Positions 7,415 to 17,370 are shown, counted from the first letter of the stretch. The stretch is 64,000 nucleotides of DNA from Clostridia bacterium (GCA_017463425.1 JAFTPE010000025.1:1-64000), one strand, 5' to 3'. Notes: generated by a model from the sequence alone, not told the origin. Translations and numbers: made by a program.

Positions 7415-7443
7415 ATTATATACGAACCCCTCCCTTTTGTCAA
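7415..7443 (-). promoter_or_regulatory. promoter of the DUF1538-PII operon
   Basis: Minus-strand TTGACA (7443-7438), 17 bp, TATAAT (7420-7415). The -35 sits in the loop of an 11-bp perfect inverted repeat at 7426-7456. Confidence 0.85.
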
Positions 7444-7456
7444 CCAAGGGAGGGGT
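7426..7456. promoter_or_regulatory. perfect 11-bp inverted repeat over the DUF1538 -35 element
   Basis: ACCCCTCCCTT (7426-7436) and AAGGGAGGGGT (7446-7456) flank 9 bases holding the -35 hexamer. It could be an operator. As a terminator for aldose epimerase it would be poor, because the minus strand lacks a U run after it. Confidence 0.5.
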
Positions 7457-7486
7457 GTGTTTTTTGTGAAAGTTTGGCGAACGGCG

Positions 7487-8515
7487 TTATTTTACCGAAA
7501 ATTTGTACGAAGTGATTTCGTGATACGTTTCGCCTGCTTTTAAAAGGGCAGAGGGATATTGGGGGCAGTTGGGGGAATTGGGAAAACTCTGCGTTTCCAA
7601 ACACAGCGCGCAATGGTCTACGTACGTTTTTTTGCCTTTGAATCCGCCCGTATGGCAAGCGGTGTACAGTTGTACGCCGGGCAAAGTGGTGTAACAATCC
7701 ATTCTTCTGCCCGATTCCTTGTCGTAAACGTAGGCAAACCGTTCCAAACCTCTGCCTACCCGATCTAGACAGTAATTGAAATCAAATCCGTTGCACGCCT
7801 TGATGAATTTTGCGTCCGAAAACATATCTTGCCCCAAAGGTTTTGCGGGCAAAAAGCTGTAAGGCGTATCTTCTATATCCATAAAATCGCCGTGGGGGAT
7901 CAGTTCGTCGTCTACGGGCGTGATTTTTTTGGAATTTATCATTAAAATATGGTCTAAAACGGTGGGTTGTCCGCCGATATTGAAATAGGCGTGATTGGTC
8001 AAATTGCAAACGGTGTCCTTATCAGATATGGCTTTGTATTCGATAACAAGCTCGTTTTGGTCAGTCAAGGCAAACGCCACGCGTACGCGCAGATTGCCTG
8101 GAAAACCGCCCTCGCCGTCGGGAGATACGTAGGAAAGCTCTAAACGGTCTTTGACGATTTCCGCCGACCAAATTTTGCGTGAAAAATCGCCTGTAACACC
8201 GCCGTGGAGGGTGTTTTTATTGTCGTTTGCCTCCAAAGAATAGCGTTCGTTGTTTAACGTGAAACTTGCGCCGCCGATACGGTTTGCATATCTGCCGATT
8301 GTCGCGCCGAAATAGGGGTTTTTGCCGTAATAATCTTCGGGCTTTTTACAACCGATTAAACAATCGGCGAATTTTCCGTTTCTATCAGGCATAGAAATTC
8401 GGATAAGGCGCGCTCCGTACGTAAGCACGTCCACCTCTGCGCCCTGTTCGTTGGAAAGGGTGTACACGTCGTTGAAATTACCGTCTTTTTCAAATGAATA
8501 CGATTTCCTTATCAT
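7487..8515 (-). CDS. galM: aldose 1-epimerase (mutarotase)
   Basis: The product is 342 aa, the family's usual length. It interconverts alpha and beta anomers of hexoses in the cytoplasm. Family landmarks are TYGARLIRISMPDRNGK, NTLHGGVTGDF (substrate loop with conserved His), NLTNHAYFNIGG (catalytic His), PVDDELIPHG and ALCLETQSFPNSPN (catalytic Glu). No other galactose genes adjoin it. A weak promoter (TAGATT-17-TATAAT, -10 at 8551-8556) precedes it. Confidence 0.93.
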   Translation of the reverse strand: MIRKSYSFEKDGNFNDVYTLSNEQGAEVDVLTYGARLIRISMPDRNGKFADCLIGCKKPEDYYGKNPYFGATIGRYANRIGGASFTLNNERYSLEANDNKNTLHGGVTGDFSRKIWSAEIVKDRLELSYVSPDGEGGFPGNLRVRVAFALTDQNELVIEYKAISDKDTVCNLTNHAYFNIGGQPTVLDHILMINSKKITPVDDELIPHGDFMDIEDTPYSFLPAKPLGQDMFSDAKFIKACNGFDFNYCLDRVGRGLERFAYVYDKESGRRMDCYTTLPGVQLYTACHTGGFKGKKTYVDHCALCLETQSFPNSPNCPQYPSALLKAGETYHEITSYKFSVK

Positions 8516-8630
8516 AAAAATTACCTCAATAGAAGTATATGGATAATTTTATTATATCATTCCAAAAAGAAAAAATCTACCGATTAAACGCAAAAAATTT
8601 TTTTAATTGTAAAAATTACGTTAAAATCTA

Positions 8631-8659
8631 TTGACAAAACAAATTTTGTGTATTATAAT
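8631..8659 (+). promoter_or_regulatory. promoter of the glycine riboswitch transcript
   Basis: TTGACA (8631-8636), 17 bp, TATAAT (8654-8659), about 40 bp before the first aptamer. Confidence 0.88.
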
Positions 8660-8697
8660 GTTGCGTAAATTTGATATATGAGCAAAGCCATATGAAA

Positions 8698-8877
8698 ATT
8701 GCAGAAGATGAACGGGTTCGTTGTTCGACCGAAGGAGTGAATCTCTCAGGTGATCGTAAGATTGGGAACTGCAACTGGATGGCACTCCGGAGAATCTCGC
8801 GATAAAGGCGAGTGCCGAAGGGGCAAAGCGACAAGGGTTGTACCGTCGCTAATCTCTCAGGCAAAAGGACAGAGGAT
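8698..8877 (+). promoter_or_regulatory. tandem glycine riboswitch (gcvT type)
   Basis: Two aptamers are visible. The first (about 8698-8775) has closing TTGCAG/CTGCAA, the core GACCGAAGGAGTGAATCTC and TCAGGTGATCGTAAGATTGG. The second (about 8785-8877) has GTGCCGAAGGGGCAA and the highly conserved CTCTCAGGCAAAAGGACAG. The linker is short, as in cooperative tandem forms. It lies in the 574-bp leader of a Na+/alanine-glycine symporter, so it senses the transporter's substrate. The direction of control cannot be read with certainty. Confidence 0.92.
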
Positions 8878-8973
8878 TGCTTTCGTCAATAGGACGAAGA
8901 ACGCAATTTTTGCGTTCAAAGCGTACCTGTTGCCCCTGTAAAGGGTGAAAAGGCGAAAAGTTTGTATTTTTCT

Positions 8974-9006
8974 GCGGAGTGATTTTTGAAATCACTTCGC
9001 TTTTTT
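8974..9006 (+). terminator. leader terminator (expression platform of the glycine riboswitch)
   Basis: GCGGAGTGATTT/AAATCACTTCGC followed by six T lies between the aptamers and the symporter start, so glycine probably acts by transcription attenuation. An extra 8-bp hairpin (GAACGCAA/TTGCGTTC) sits at about 8899-8918. Confidence 0.8.
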
Positions 9007-9089
9007 CTTCGGGTTTTAGGTTTTACTTAGGAAAAAATTTTAACGTCCGTTTGCAATCAAGAAAAACGACGGACAATGGAGGTTTTATT

Positions 9090-10682
9090 ATGTGGGATAG
9101 CTTTGTTAAAGGGCTTACCGAAGTCAACTCGTTCATCAACGGTCTTGTATGGGGCTGGCCGATGATCATTCTCATCTTGGGTACGGGTATCGTTATTACC
9201 GTTCGTACAAAACTGATGCAGGTGCGAAAATTTAAAAATTCCTGCGAAGAAACGATTGTGCCGACGATTAAAAGTATCGGTAAAAAACATACGAACAAAT
9301 CGAAGAAAGAAAATTCGATTTCGCAATTCGAGGCGTTTGCGACTGCGATTTCCGGTACGGTTGGTACGGGTAACATTATCGGCGTATCGTCCGCGATTAT
9401 GACGGGCGGTCCTGGCGCGGTGTTCTGGATGTGGGTATCCGCTTTCTTCGGTATGATTACCAATTACGCGGAAAACGTGCTTGGTTTGTATTTCCGTAAA
9501 AAGGAAAAAGACGGTGGTTTTTCAGGCGGACCTGCGTATTATTTGTCCGAAGGTTTGGCAAATAAAAAAGGCAAAACGGGTTCGTTTTTAAAGGGACTTG
9601 GAAAAGTTCTCGGTATTATAGCGGCGGTGTTCTGTACGTTTGCGGCAATCGGTATGAGCGGCGCGCAAACGAATAAAATGTCGGGTACGTTCCAAAGCGT
9701 GTTTACCGACGCGGATAAAACGACGGTGGGTTTGATTGTCGGTATTGCGGTTGCGATTGTTTTGGCTTTGATTATCCTTGGCGGTATCAAGAGTATCGGT
9801 AGAGTGGCGTCTATTCTCATTCCGTTTATGTCCTTGTTGTTTATCTTTATGGCAATCATTATCGTAGCGGCAAACTTGTCCAGCCTTACGTGGGTATTTG
9901 AAACCATCTTCAAAAATGCGTTCTCGTTTAAATCGGTTGCAATCGGTACGGGAAGCTACGCGTTTGCGCAAATCATTCAAAAAGGTCTTGCGCGCGGTGT
10001 ATTCTCCAACGAGGCAGGGCTTGGTTCGTCCGTTATCGCGCACAGCGCGTCCGAAGTTCGCGAACCCGTAAAGCAAGGACTTTGGGGTATTTTTGAAGTA
10101 TTCTTCGACACGTTTATTGTCTGTACGTTGACGGCTGTGGTCGTTTTGATTTCGTACGGACATAACGAAGCTGCGTTGTATAGCGGTATGTATATCGATA
10201 CGCAAATGTCTATGATGTCTTTTGAAAAGACGTTCGGAATGTTTGGTAAAGTGGTGTATGCAATTATCATTCCTTTGTTTGCGTTCACAACGATTTTGGC
10301 TTGGTCGTACTACGGTGAAAAATCGGTGGATTTCCTGTTTAGAAAAACGGGCGATAAGGGCAGAAAGATTGCTACCAACGTATTCAAAGTGGCGTACGTG
10401 TTGTTGGTTATCGTTTCCGCGCTCATAGACGGCGAACTCGCTTGGGCGATTTCCGATACGTTCAACGGATTGATGGCGTTGCCTAACTTGATCGGTTTGG
10501 TATTGATGAGCGGTTTGGTTACGGAAATTACTAAAAATTATTATCAACGTAAAAAGGGTATGGATTTAGAGCCTATGTTGTCTGCATATCCTGAGCAGAA
10601 CGCCGAATTTATCAAGGATTTGGAAGAAGAAAAAGCTCGTTTGGCAGAAGAAGCTGCGGCGGAAGTAGATACTTCTTGGTAA
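9090..10682 (+). CDS. sodium:alanine/glycine symporter (AGCS family)
   Basis: The product is 530 aa with about eleven membrane segments, imported by Na+ coupling. Family marks are GWPMIILILGTGIVITVRTK at the N-terminus, AISGTVGTGNIIGVSSAI (substrate/Na+ site), GPGAVFWMWVSAFFGM and RGVFSNEAGLGSS. The acidic C-terminus (EEEKARLAEEAAAEVD) is cytoplasmic. ATG 9090 is preceded by GGAGG and fits the family N-terminus; an in-frame ATG at 8979 lies inside the leader terminator and is rejected. The glycine riboswitch suggests glycine as a substrate, with alanine equally possible. Confidence 0.93.
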   Translation: MWDSFVKGLTEVNSFINGLVWGWPMIILILGTGIVITVRTKLMQVRKFKNSCEETIVPTIKSIGKKHTNKSKKENSISQFEAFATAISGTVGTGNIIGVSSAIMTGGPGAVFWMWVSAFFGMITNYAENVLGLYFRKKEKDGGFSGGPAYYLSEGLANKKGKTGSFLKGLGKVLGIIAAVFCTFAAIGMSGAQTNKMSGTFQSVFTDADKTTVGLIVGIAVAIVLALIILGGIKSIGRVASILIPFMSLLFIFMAIIIVAANLSSLTWVFETIFKNAFSFKSVAIGTGSYAFAQIIQKGLARGVFSNEAGLGSSVIAHSASEVREPVKQGLWGIFEVFFDTFIVCTLTAVVVLISYGHNEAALYSGMYIDTQMSMMSFEKTFGMFGKVVYAIIIPLFAFTTILAWSYYGEKSVDFLFRKTGDKGRKIATNVFKVAYVLLVIVSALIDGELAWAISDTFNGLMALPNLIGLVLMSGLVTEITKNYYQRKKGMDLEPMLSAYPEQNAEFIKDLEEEKARLAEEAAAEVDTSW

Positions 10683-10702
10683 TCGGATAAAAACTAAAAA
10701 TT

Positions 10703-10746
10703 AAAAAATGCCGAGGCGACGCAGTTTGTTCGCCTCGGCATTTTTT
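10703..10746 (+). terminator. terminator of the symporter gene
   Basis: AAAATGCCGAGGCGA/TCGCCTCGGCATTTT with a 10-base loop and six T. Confidence 0.92.
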
Positions 10747-10780
10747 CTGAAAAAAAGTATGAAATCTGCCTTGTAAATCG

Positions 10781-10838
10781 TTGACTTAATTCGTTGGGTG
10801 TGGTATCATTATTACATTACGATATTTAATAATGTAAT
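10781..10838 (+). promoter_or_regulatory. promoter and leader inverted repeat of ilvE
   Basis: TTGACT (10781-10786), 17 bp, TATCAT (10804-10809). Just downstream ATTACATTA (10811-10819) and TAATGTAAT (10830-10838) form a perfect 9-bp inverted repeat at the start of transcription, a candidate operator. A smaller hairpin AATTCG/CGAATT follows near 10846-10862. No T-box motif is seen here. Confidence 0.65.
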
Positions 10839-10879
10839 GTAGTGTAATTCGATAAACGAATTGCAACGGGAGGAAGAAA

Positions 10880-11941
10880 ATGGAAATTAAAATCACGAAA
10901 ACGACGACTCCCAATACGATGCCGCCGGAAGATAAGTTAGGGTTTGGGAAAGTATTCACCGACCATATGTTTTTAATGGATTATTCTATGGAGGAGGGTT
11001 GGCACGACGCGCGAATCGTTCCGTTTGGACGGATTACGCTCCACCCTGCGTCCACGGTGTTGCATTACGGCGCGGAAATTTTCGAGGGTTTGAAAGCCTA
11101 TCGCAGAGCGGACGGCGGCGTACAGTTGTTCCGCCCGATGGAAAATATCAAACGTATGAATAGGTCGGCAGAACGTATGAGTTTGCCACTTTTGGACGAA
11201 CAGGACGCATTGGAGATTTTGACTACGTTTGTGAAATTGGAAGAAAAGTGGGTGCCGAAATCGTTTGGTACTTCGTTGTATCTTCGTCCGTTTATGTTTG
11301 GCAACGACGAGGCTTTGGGCGTGCATGCGGTGCATAACGCTACGTTTATGTTGATTGCCTCGCCCAGCGGCAGTTATTATGCGGAGGGCATCAACCCCGT
11401 CAGCATCATGATTGAAAACGAGGACGTCAGAACGGTGCGCGGCGGTACGGGATACGCAAAGTGTGGCGGTAATTACGCAGCAAGTACGCGCGCGGGTGAA
11501 AGAGCCGCGAAAAAGGGTTATTCGCAAGTTTTGTGGCTGGACGGCGTAGAAAGAAAATATATCGAAGAAGTGGGCGCAATGAACGTTATGTTCAAAATCG
11601 ACGGCGTAGTGGTAACGCCTATGCTTACGGGTTCGATTTTGCCAGGTATTACGCGCAAGAGCTGTATCGAAGTGTTGAAATCGTTGGGGTATACCGTGGA
11701 AGAACGGTTGCTTTCGGTAGATGAATTGATAGCTGCGCTTGAAAGCGGAAAATTGGAAGAAGCGTGGGGGTGCGGTACGGCGGCGGTCGTATCTCCGATT
11801 GGGAAACTTGCTTACGGGGATAAGGAATACGTCGTAGGCGGAGGAAAGATTGGCGAAGTTACGCAAAAGCTGTACGATATCTTGACGGGAATCCAATGGG
11901 GAAAGGTGGAAGATACCTTCCATTGGGTGTACAAACTGTAA
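10880..11941 (+). CDS. ilvE: branched-chain amino acid aminotransferase
   Basis: The product is 353 aa, a fold-type IV PLP enzyme of the longer (about 350-aa) BCAT II subgroup. It transaminates 2-oxo acids to Val, Leu and Ile with glutamate. Marks: HYGAEIFEGLKAYRRADG, GTSLYLRPFMFG, GGNYAASTRAGERAAKKGYS, VLWLDGVERKYIEEVGAMN (with K and E of the active site) and MLTGSILPGITRKS. The start has a strong GGGAGGAAG site. It sits immediately before the T-box ilv-leu operon but has its own promoter, so it may be controlled separately. No clear terminator separates the two. Confidence 0.95.
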   Translation: MEIKITKTTTPNTMPPEDKLGFGKVFTDHMFLMDYSMEEGWHDARIVPFGRITLHPASTVLHYGAEIFEGLKAYRRADGGVQLFRPMENIKRMNRSAERMSLPLLDEQDALEILTTFVKLEEKWVPKSFGTSLYLRPFMFGNDEALGVHAVHNATFMLIASPSGSYYAEGINPVSIMIENEDVRTVRGGTGYAKCGGNYAASTRAGERAAKKGYSQVLWLDGVERKYIEEVGAMNVMFKIDGVVVTPMLTGSILPGITRKSCIEVLKSLGYTVEERLLSVDELIAALESGKLEEAWGCGTAAVVSPIGKLAYGDKEYVVGGGKIGEVTQKLYDILTGIQWGKVEDTFHWVYKL

Positions 11942-12019
11942 GAAAAACGGATTTTGGGGATAAACCACAATTTTCCTTTGAAAATACCTTATAAAATAAG
12001 GAAATGACGTCGTTTTTTA

Positions 12020-12048
12020 TTGACAAAATTTAAAAATGTCGTTATAAT
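12020..12048 (+). promoter_or_regulatory. promoter of the ilv-leu operon
   Basis: TTGACA (12020-12025), 17 bp, TATAAT (12043-12048). Confidence 0.9.
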
Positions 12049-12061
12049 ATATAACAATCAT

Positions 12062-12341
12062 ATTGTAAACAGGCAATGACGGGATAAAAAATCCGTAAAG
12101 GGCGATTGACAGAGAGTCGGCGGTGGGTGCGAGCCGATACGCGTTACGGAATATAGCTCCTCCCCGAGCCGCCGAGAGAACGGTGTTTTTACCAAGTAGA
12201 TTCGGACGGGTTTCTCCCGTTATAGAGAAAGTCTTTAAGGACATGAGTGGGCGGCGCATGCCGTCAATCAGAGTGGTACCGCGGAGAATTCTTCGTCTCT
12301 TTTACGTGGGGTGTGTTACGCCTGTGTAAAAGAGATTTTTT
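12062..12341 (+). promoter_or_regulatory. T-box leader, probably leucine-specific
   Basis: The T-box sequence AGAGTGGTACCGCGGAG (about 12270-12286) is near-perfect; its UGGU would pair with a tRNA acceptor end having discriminator A, as tRNA-Leu does. A stem I region with GACAGAGAGTC at 12110 precedes it. The terminator is TCTCTTTTAC.../GTGTAAAAGAGA plus eight T at about 12296-12341. CTC triplets at 12157-12162 in the expected specifier region fit leucine, consistent with leuA coming first. Uncharged tRNA would stabilise the antiterminator and switch the operon on. This accounts for the 479-bp stretch without a gene. Confidence 0.92.
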
Positions 12342-12420
12342 TTGGTATGCCTAAATGGGGCGTACGGGAAAATATCGCGAATCTTGCGCGTTTCACTTGG
12401 TTTACAGGTAAGGAGTGTAT

Positions 12421-14085
12421 ATGAAAAACAGTAATAAATACGTAAAGCAATATTTCGTACCGCAGGGGGTTACGATGGATTGGACGAAACGTTCCGCCAT
12501 TGAAAAACCGCCTATTTGGTGCAGCGTTGATTTGAGAGATGGAAACCAAGCGTTGATTATCCCTATGAGCTTGGAGGAAAAATTAGAATTTTTCAAGCTC
12601 CTTTGCAAAGTGGGATTTAAAGAAATCGAAATTGGGTTTCCTGCGGCGAGTGAAACGGAATACGAATTTTGTCGGACGTTGATTGAAAACGATTTGATAC
12701 CCGACGACGTAACCATACAGGTTTTGACGCAATCGCGCGAACACATTATCGCAAAGACGTTCGAGGCGTTGAAAGGCGCGAAAAAAGCAATCGTGCATTT
12801 GTACAATTCGACGTCCGTGGCGCAACGTCAACAGGTGTTCAAGCGTGAAAAACAAGAAATTATCGACATTGCGGTATTCGGCGCGAAGTTGTGCAAACAA
12901 TACAAAGAAAATGCCGAGGAGAAAATTACGTTTGAATATTCCCCCGAAAGTTTCACGGGTACAGAGCCTGAATTTGCGGCGGAAATTTGCAACGCCGTGT
13001 TGGATATTTGGCAACCGACGGCAGAGGATAAGGCAATTATCAATTTGCCCGTAACGGTGTCCCATTCTATGCCGCACGTGTATGCAAACCAAGTGGAATA
13101 TATGTGTAAAAATCTGCACGGGCGTGAAAACGTTATCATTTCCCTGCATCCGCACAATGACCGCGGTTGCGCTGTGGCAGACAGCGAAATGGGTTTGCTT
13201 GCGGGTGGCGACCGTATCGAAGGTACGTTGTTTGGCAACGGCGAACGGACGGGGAACGTTGATATCATTACGTTGGCGCTGAATATGTATTCGCAAGGCG
13301 TTGACCCTGAATTGGATTTTTCCGATTTGCCAAAAATTACGGCGGTGTATGAAAAAGTTACGAGAATGCATGTCGGCGAAAGACAGCCTTACAGCGGTTC
13401 GTTAGTATTTGCGGCATTTTCGGGTTCGCACCAAGACGCGATTGCAAAAGGTATGAAATACCGAGTGGAAAAGGATTCTAATACGTGGACAGTACCCTAT
13501 CTCCCCATCGACCCTGCCGACGTCGGCAGAGTGTACGAGGCGGACGTTATCCGCATCAATTCCCAATCGGGGAAAGGCGGGATAGGATATATCCTCGAAA
13601 CGCAATTCAACCTCGTATTGCCTCCTAAAATGCGCGAAGTGTTTGGATATCACGTCAAGAGTATCTCCGACCACGCGCATAAGGAATTATCCCCCCAAGA
13701 AGTACACGATATCTTTATCCGCGATTTCGTCAATCTCAATGATAAACTCAGCGTAGTCAACGCTACGTACGAGGATTTGAACGTAGACGAAGTGCAAGGC
13801 AAAGTGGAGATTTGGTATCGTGGCGAACGTCAATGCGTAGAAGTGAAAGGCAACGGTAGACTCGATTGCGTATCCAACGCGATTAAAAAAGTAATCGGAA
13901 AGGAATACGTTTTGGAAAGTTACGTCGAACACGCTTTGGAGGAAAAATCTTCGTCGAAAGCGGCGTCGTACGTCAGCATTGCTTGGGAGAACAAGACGTA
14001 TTGGGGTACGGGCATACACAGCGATATTATGGCGTCGTCTATCAAGGCGCTGGTGTCGGCGGTCAACAGAATGTTGATGCAGTAA
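12421..14085 (+). CDS. leuA: 2-isopropylmalate synthase, LeuA type 2
   Basis: The product is 554 aa, typical of the fungal/type 2 LeuA branch rather than the about 515-aa E. coli type. It condenses acetyl-CoA and 3-methyl-2-oxobutanoate, the first committed step to leucine. Marks: WCSVDLRDGNQALI (metal-binding HMGL-like motif), EIEIGFPAASETEYEF, ISLHPHNDRGCAVADSEMG and GTLFGNGERTGNVD. The C-terminal regulatory (LeuA dimer) domain is present. ATG 12421 is preferred over GTG 12415, which overlaps the AGGAG site. First gene after the T-box. Confidence 0.95.
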   Translation: MKNSNKYVKQYFVPQGVTMDWTKRSAIEKPPIWCSVDLRDGNQALIIPMSLEEKLEFFKLLCKVGFKEIEIGFPAASETEYEFCRTLIENDLIPDDVTIQVLTQSREHIIAKTFEALKGAKKAIVHLYNSTSVAQRQQVFKREKQEIIDIAVFGAKLCKQYKENAEEKITFEYSPESFTGTEPEFAAEICNAVLDIWQPTAEDKAIINLPVTVSHSMPHVYANQVEYMCKNLHGRENVIISLHPHNDRGCAVADSEMGLLAGGDRIEGTLFGNGERTGNVDIITLALNMYSQGVDPELDFSDLPKITAVYEKVTRMHVGERQPYSGSLVFAAFSGSHQDAIAKGMKYRVEKDSNTWTVPYLPIDPADVGRVYEADVIRINSQSGKGGIGYILETQFNLVLPPKMREVFGYHVKSISDHAHKELSPQEVHDIFIRDFVNLNDKLSVVNATYEDLNVDEVQGKVEIWYRGERQCVEVKGNGRLDCVSNAIKKVIGKEYVLESYVEHALEEKSSSKAASYVSIAWENKTYWGTGIHSDIMASSIKALVSAVNRMLMQ

Positions 14086-14108
14086 GAAAAACAAGGAGAA
14101 AAGAAAGT

Positions 14109-15788
14109 ATGAAATTAACAGGCGCACAAATTTTAATTCAGACCCTTATTGAACAGGGCGTAACCGACGTGTTCGGATATCCGGGCGGTCAGGTTATCAA
14201 TATTTACGACGCTCTGTACGAATATAAAGACAAAATTAATCACGTATTGACGGCGCACGAACAGGGCGCGTCGCACGCAGCGGATGGGTATTCTCGTGCG
14301 ACGGGAAAAGTGGGCGTATGTATTGCCACCAGCGGACCGGGCGCAACCAATCTCGTTACGGGGATTGCAACGGCAATGCTCGATTCCATTCCTTTGGTTG
14401 CGATTACGGGAAACGTACCCAATTCGTTGATTGGGAAAGACAGTTTCCAAGAAATCGATATCACGGGCGTTACGTTGCCCATTACCAAACATAATTATTT
14501 CGTCAGCAAGATTGAGGATTTGGCGGATACGATTCGCGAGGCATTTGCCATTGCGAAATCGGGCAGACCCGGTCCTGTACTTATCGACATTCCTAAGGAC
14601 GTGCAGGTGGCAAAATACGATTACGAGGCTCAGCCTATCGTAGAAAAAACGCCTTTGCCCAAAGTCGAAGACAGCCTGATTGAACAGGCGGCGGCGTTGA
14701 TAAAAGAGGCGAAAAAACCGTATATTTACGTCGGCGGTGGCGCGGCAGGGCTTGGCTTGGGTGATGCGATTGCGGCGTTTGCGGAAAAAATCGACGCAGT
14801 AATCGGTTGCTCGTTTATGGGGCTTTCTGCGATACCGCAGAATTGCGAACGGTTTTTGGGGATGCAAGGTATGCACGGGCATTACGCGTCCTCTATGTCG
14901 CAGGACGAGGCGGATTTGATTTTGGCAATCGGCGTTCGTTTCTCTGACCGCGCGACAGGCAACGTTTCCAAGTTTGCGAAAAAGAGCAAGATTATCCAAC
15001 TTGACCCCGATTCGGCGGAAGTCAACAAAAACGTACACGTGGATTTGGGTTTGGTTGGCGACGTAGAAGATTCGTTCAAACGTTTGGCGGAAAAATGCGA
15101 AAGCCACAGCAATCCAGATTGGATTTATCGCGTAAACGAACTGAAAAAGGAAGAAAAGACGTTTGAAGAAGAAATCGCAGCGGAATCCAAAGCGACGTTG
15201 ACACCCAAGCAGGTGTTTGAAATCATCAACGAGAAAAAGCCTGCAAAGACGATTATTGCAACGGATGTTGGTCAGCACCAGATGTGGGCTGCGCAAAACG
15301 CGCATTTCGACGGACCTCGCCGTTTCGTTTCCAGCGGCGGTTTGGGAACGATGGGCTTTGGGCTTGGAGCGGCAATCGGGGCGTACGTGGCAACCAAAGA
15401 CCCCGTTGTGTTGATTACGGGCGACGGAAGTTTTGGTATGAACCTCAACGAATTGGCAACTGCGGTAACGTATAAAATCCCCGTGGTAATCGTCCTGATG
15501 AACAACGGTGTGTTGGGTATGGTACGGCAATGGCAAACTTTGTTCTTCGGCAAGAGATATTCCAACACCGTGTTGACGAGAAAAACCGATTTTGTAGCTT
15601 TGGCAAAATCGTTTGGCGCGGAAGGGGCTCTTGCGGAAACGGCGGTAGAATTTAAACGCGCGTTTGAAACGGCGATTGCGTCAGGGAAACCCACGGTTAT
15701 CGACGTTCGTATCGACAAGGACGAGATGGTGTTGCCTATGCTTCCTCCTGGCGGCGCAATCAGCGACATTATTACGAAAGTGAAATAA
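14109..15788 (+). CDS. ilvB: acetolactate synthase, catalytic subunit
   Basis: The product is 559 aa. ThDP-dependent enzyme joining two pyruvates (valine/leucine) or pyruvate and 2-oxobutanoate (isoleucine). Marks: VFGYPGGQVINIYDAL, HEQGASHAADGYSRATG (catalytic Glu), FAD-domain residues and the ThDP motif beginning GDGSFGMNLNELAT and ending MNNG. AAGGAG precedes ATG 14109; a longer frame reaching into leuA is rejected. It lies 23 bp after leuA and 13 bp before its regulatory subunit. Confidence 0.96.
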   Translation: MKLTGAQILIQTLIEQGVTDVFGYPGGQVINIYDALYEYKDKINHVLTAHEQGASHAADGYSRATGKVGVCIATSGPGATNLVTGIATAMLDSIPLVAITGNVPNSLIGKDSFQEIDITGVTLPITKHNYFVSKIEDLADTIREAFAIAKSGRPGPVLIDIPKDVQVAKYDYEAQPIVEKTPLPKVEDSLIEQAAALIKEAKKPYIYVGGGAAGLGLGDAIAAFAEKIDAVIGCSFMGLSAIPQNCERFLGMQGMHGHYASSMSQDEADLILAIGVRFSDRATGNVSKFAKKSKIIQLDPDSAEVNKNVHVDLGLVGDVEDSFKRLAEKCESHSNPDWIYRVNELKKEEKTFEEEIAAESKATLTPKQVFEIINEKKPAKTIIATDVGQHQMWAAQNAHFDGPRRFVSSGGLGTMGFGLGAAIGAYVATKDPVVLITGDGSFGMNLNELATAVTYKIPVVIVLMNNGVLGMVRQWQTLFFGKRYSNTVLTRKTDFVALAKSFGAEGALAETAVEFKRAFETAIASGKPTVIDVRIDKDEMVLPMLPPGGAISDIITKVK

Positions 15789-15801
15789 GGAGGAATAAGC
15801 A

Positions 15802-16302
15802 ATGGAAGACAAGAAATTTGTGATAGCAGTATACGTAGACAACAAATCGGGCGTATTGACGCGCGTAACGGCAATGTTTACTCGTCGCGGATTCAATATC
15901 GACGCGCTGACCGTAGGGGAAACCGAACGCAGCGAATATTCCCGTATCACTATCAGTATGAGCGGCGACGATTACGTGAAACAACAGCTGATTAACCAAC
16001 TGAAAAAATTGTACGTGGTTAAAAAAGTGGAAGTTTTAGAAGACGAGCCTATCAAACGGGAATTGATGCTGATTAAAGTGGAAAACAAATCGGAAAACCG
16101 TAGCGAAATTATGACGGCGGTGGACGTATTCCGCGCCAGCGTAATCGATTATTCGCCCGAGGGTATGTGTATCGAAGTTACGGGAAATCCGTCTAAAATT
16201 GACGCGTTTGTCAAATTGATGCAACCGTTCGGAATTTTAGAAATGTGTCGCACGGGTATCGTAGCGCTTGATAGAGGCACGACCACGTTGCTCAATAAAT
16301 AA
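15802..16302 (+). CDS. ilvN: acetolactate synthase, regulatory subunit
   Basis: The product is 166 aa, the usual length of IlvH/IlvN small subunits. The N-terminal ACT domain reads VIAVYVDNKSGVLTRVTAMF, then RRGFNIDALTVGETE, and a second ACT-like half follows (RELMLIKVENKSENRSEIMT). It binds valine at the ACT interface and confers feedback inhibition on IlvB. AAGGAGG precedes the start; adjacent to ilvB as in most bacteria. Confidence 0.95.
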   Translation: MEDKKFVIAVYVDNKSGVLTRVTAMFTRRGFNIDALTVGETERSEYSRITISMSGDDYVKQQLINQLKKLYVVKKVEVLEDEPIKRELMLIKVENKSENRSEIMTAVDVFRASVIDYSPEGMCIEVTGNPSKIDAFVKLMQPFGILEMCRTGIVALDRGTTTLLNK

Positions 16303-16335
16303 TAAAAAAATGAAAAAATAAAACAATAAACATAA

Positions 16336-17370
<1,035 letters not shown>

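Noticed and set aside
7426..7456. Terminator for aldose epimerase
   Set aside because: Stem is strong but no U run follows on the minus strand and the -35 of the next operon lies in the loop.
8628..8941. Frames overlapping the glycine aptamers on both strands
   Set aside because: The bases are explained by conserved riboswitch helices; no start signals.
9588..10547. 319-codon minus-strand frame under the Na+/alanine symporter gene
   Set aside because: Composition typical of antisense to a hydrophobic protein, no ribosome site or promoter.
14133..15536. 467-codon minus-strand frame opposite ilvB
   Set aside because: Same codon-bias effect; no start signals and no recognisable domain.
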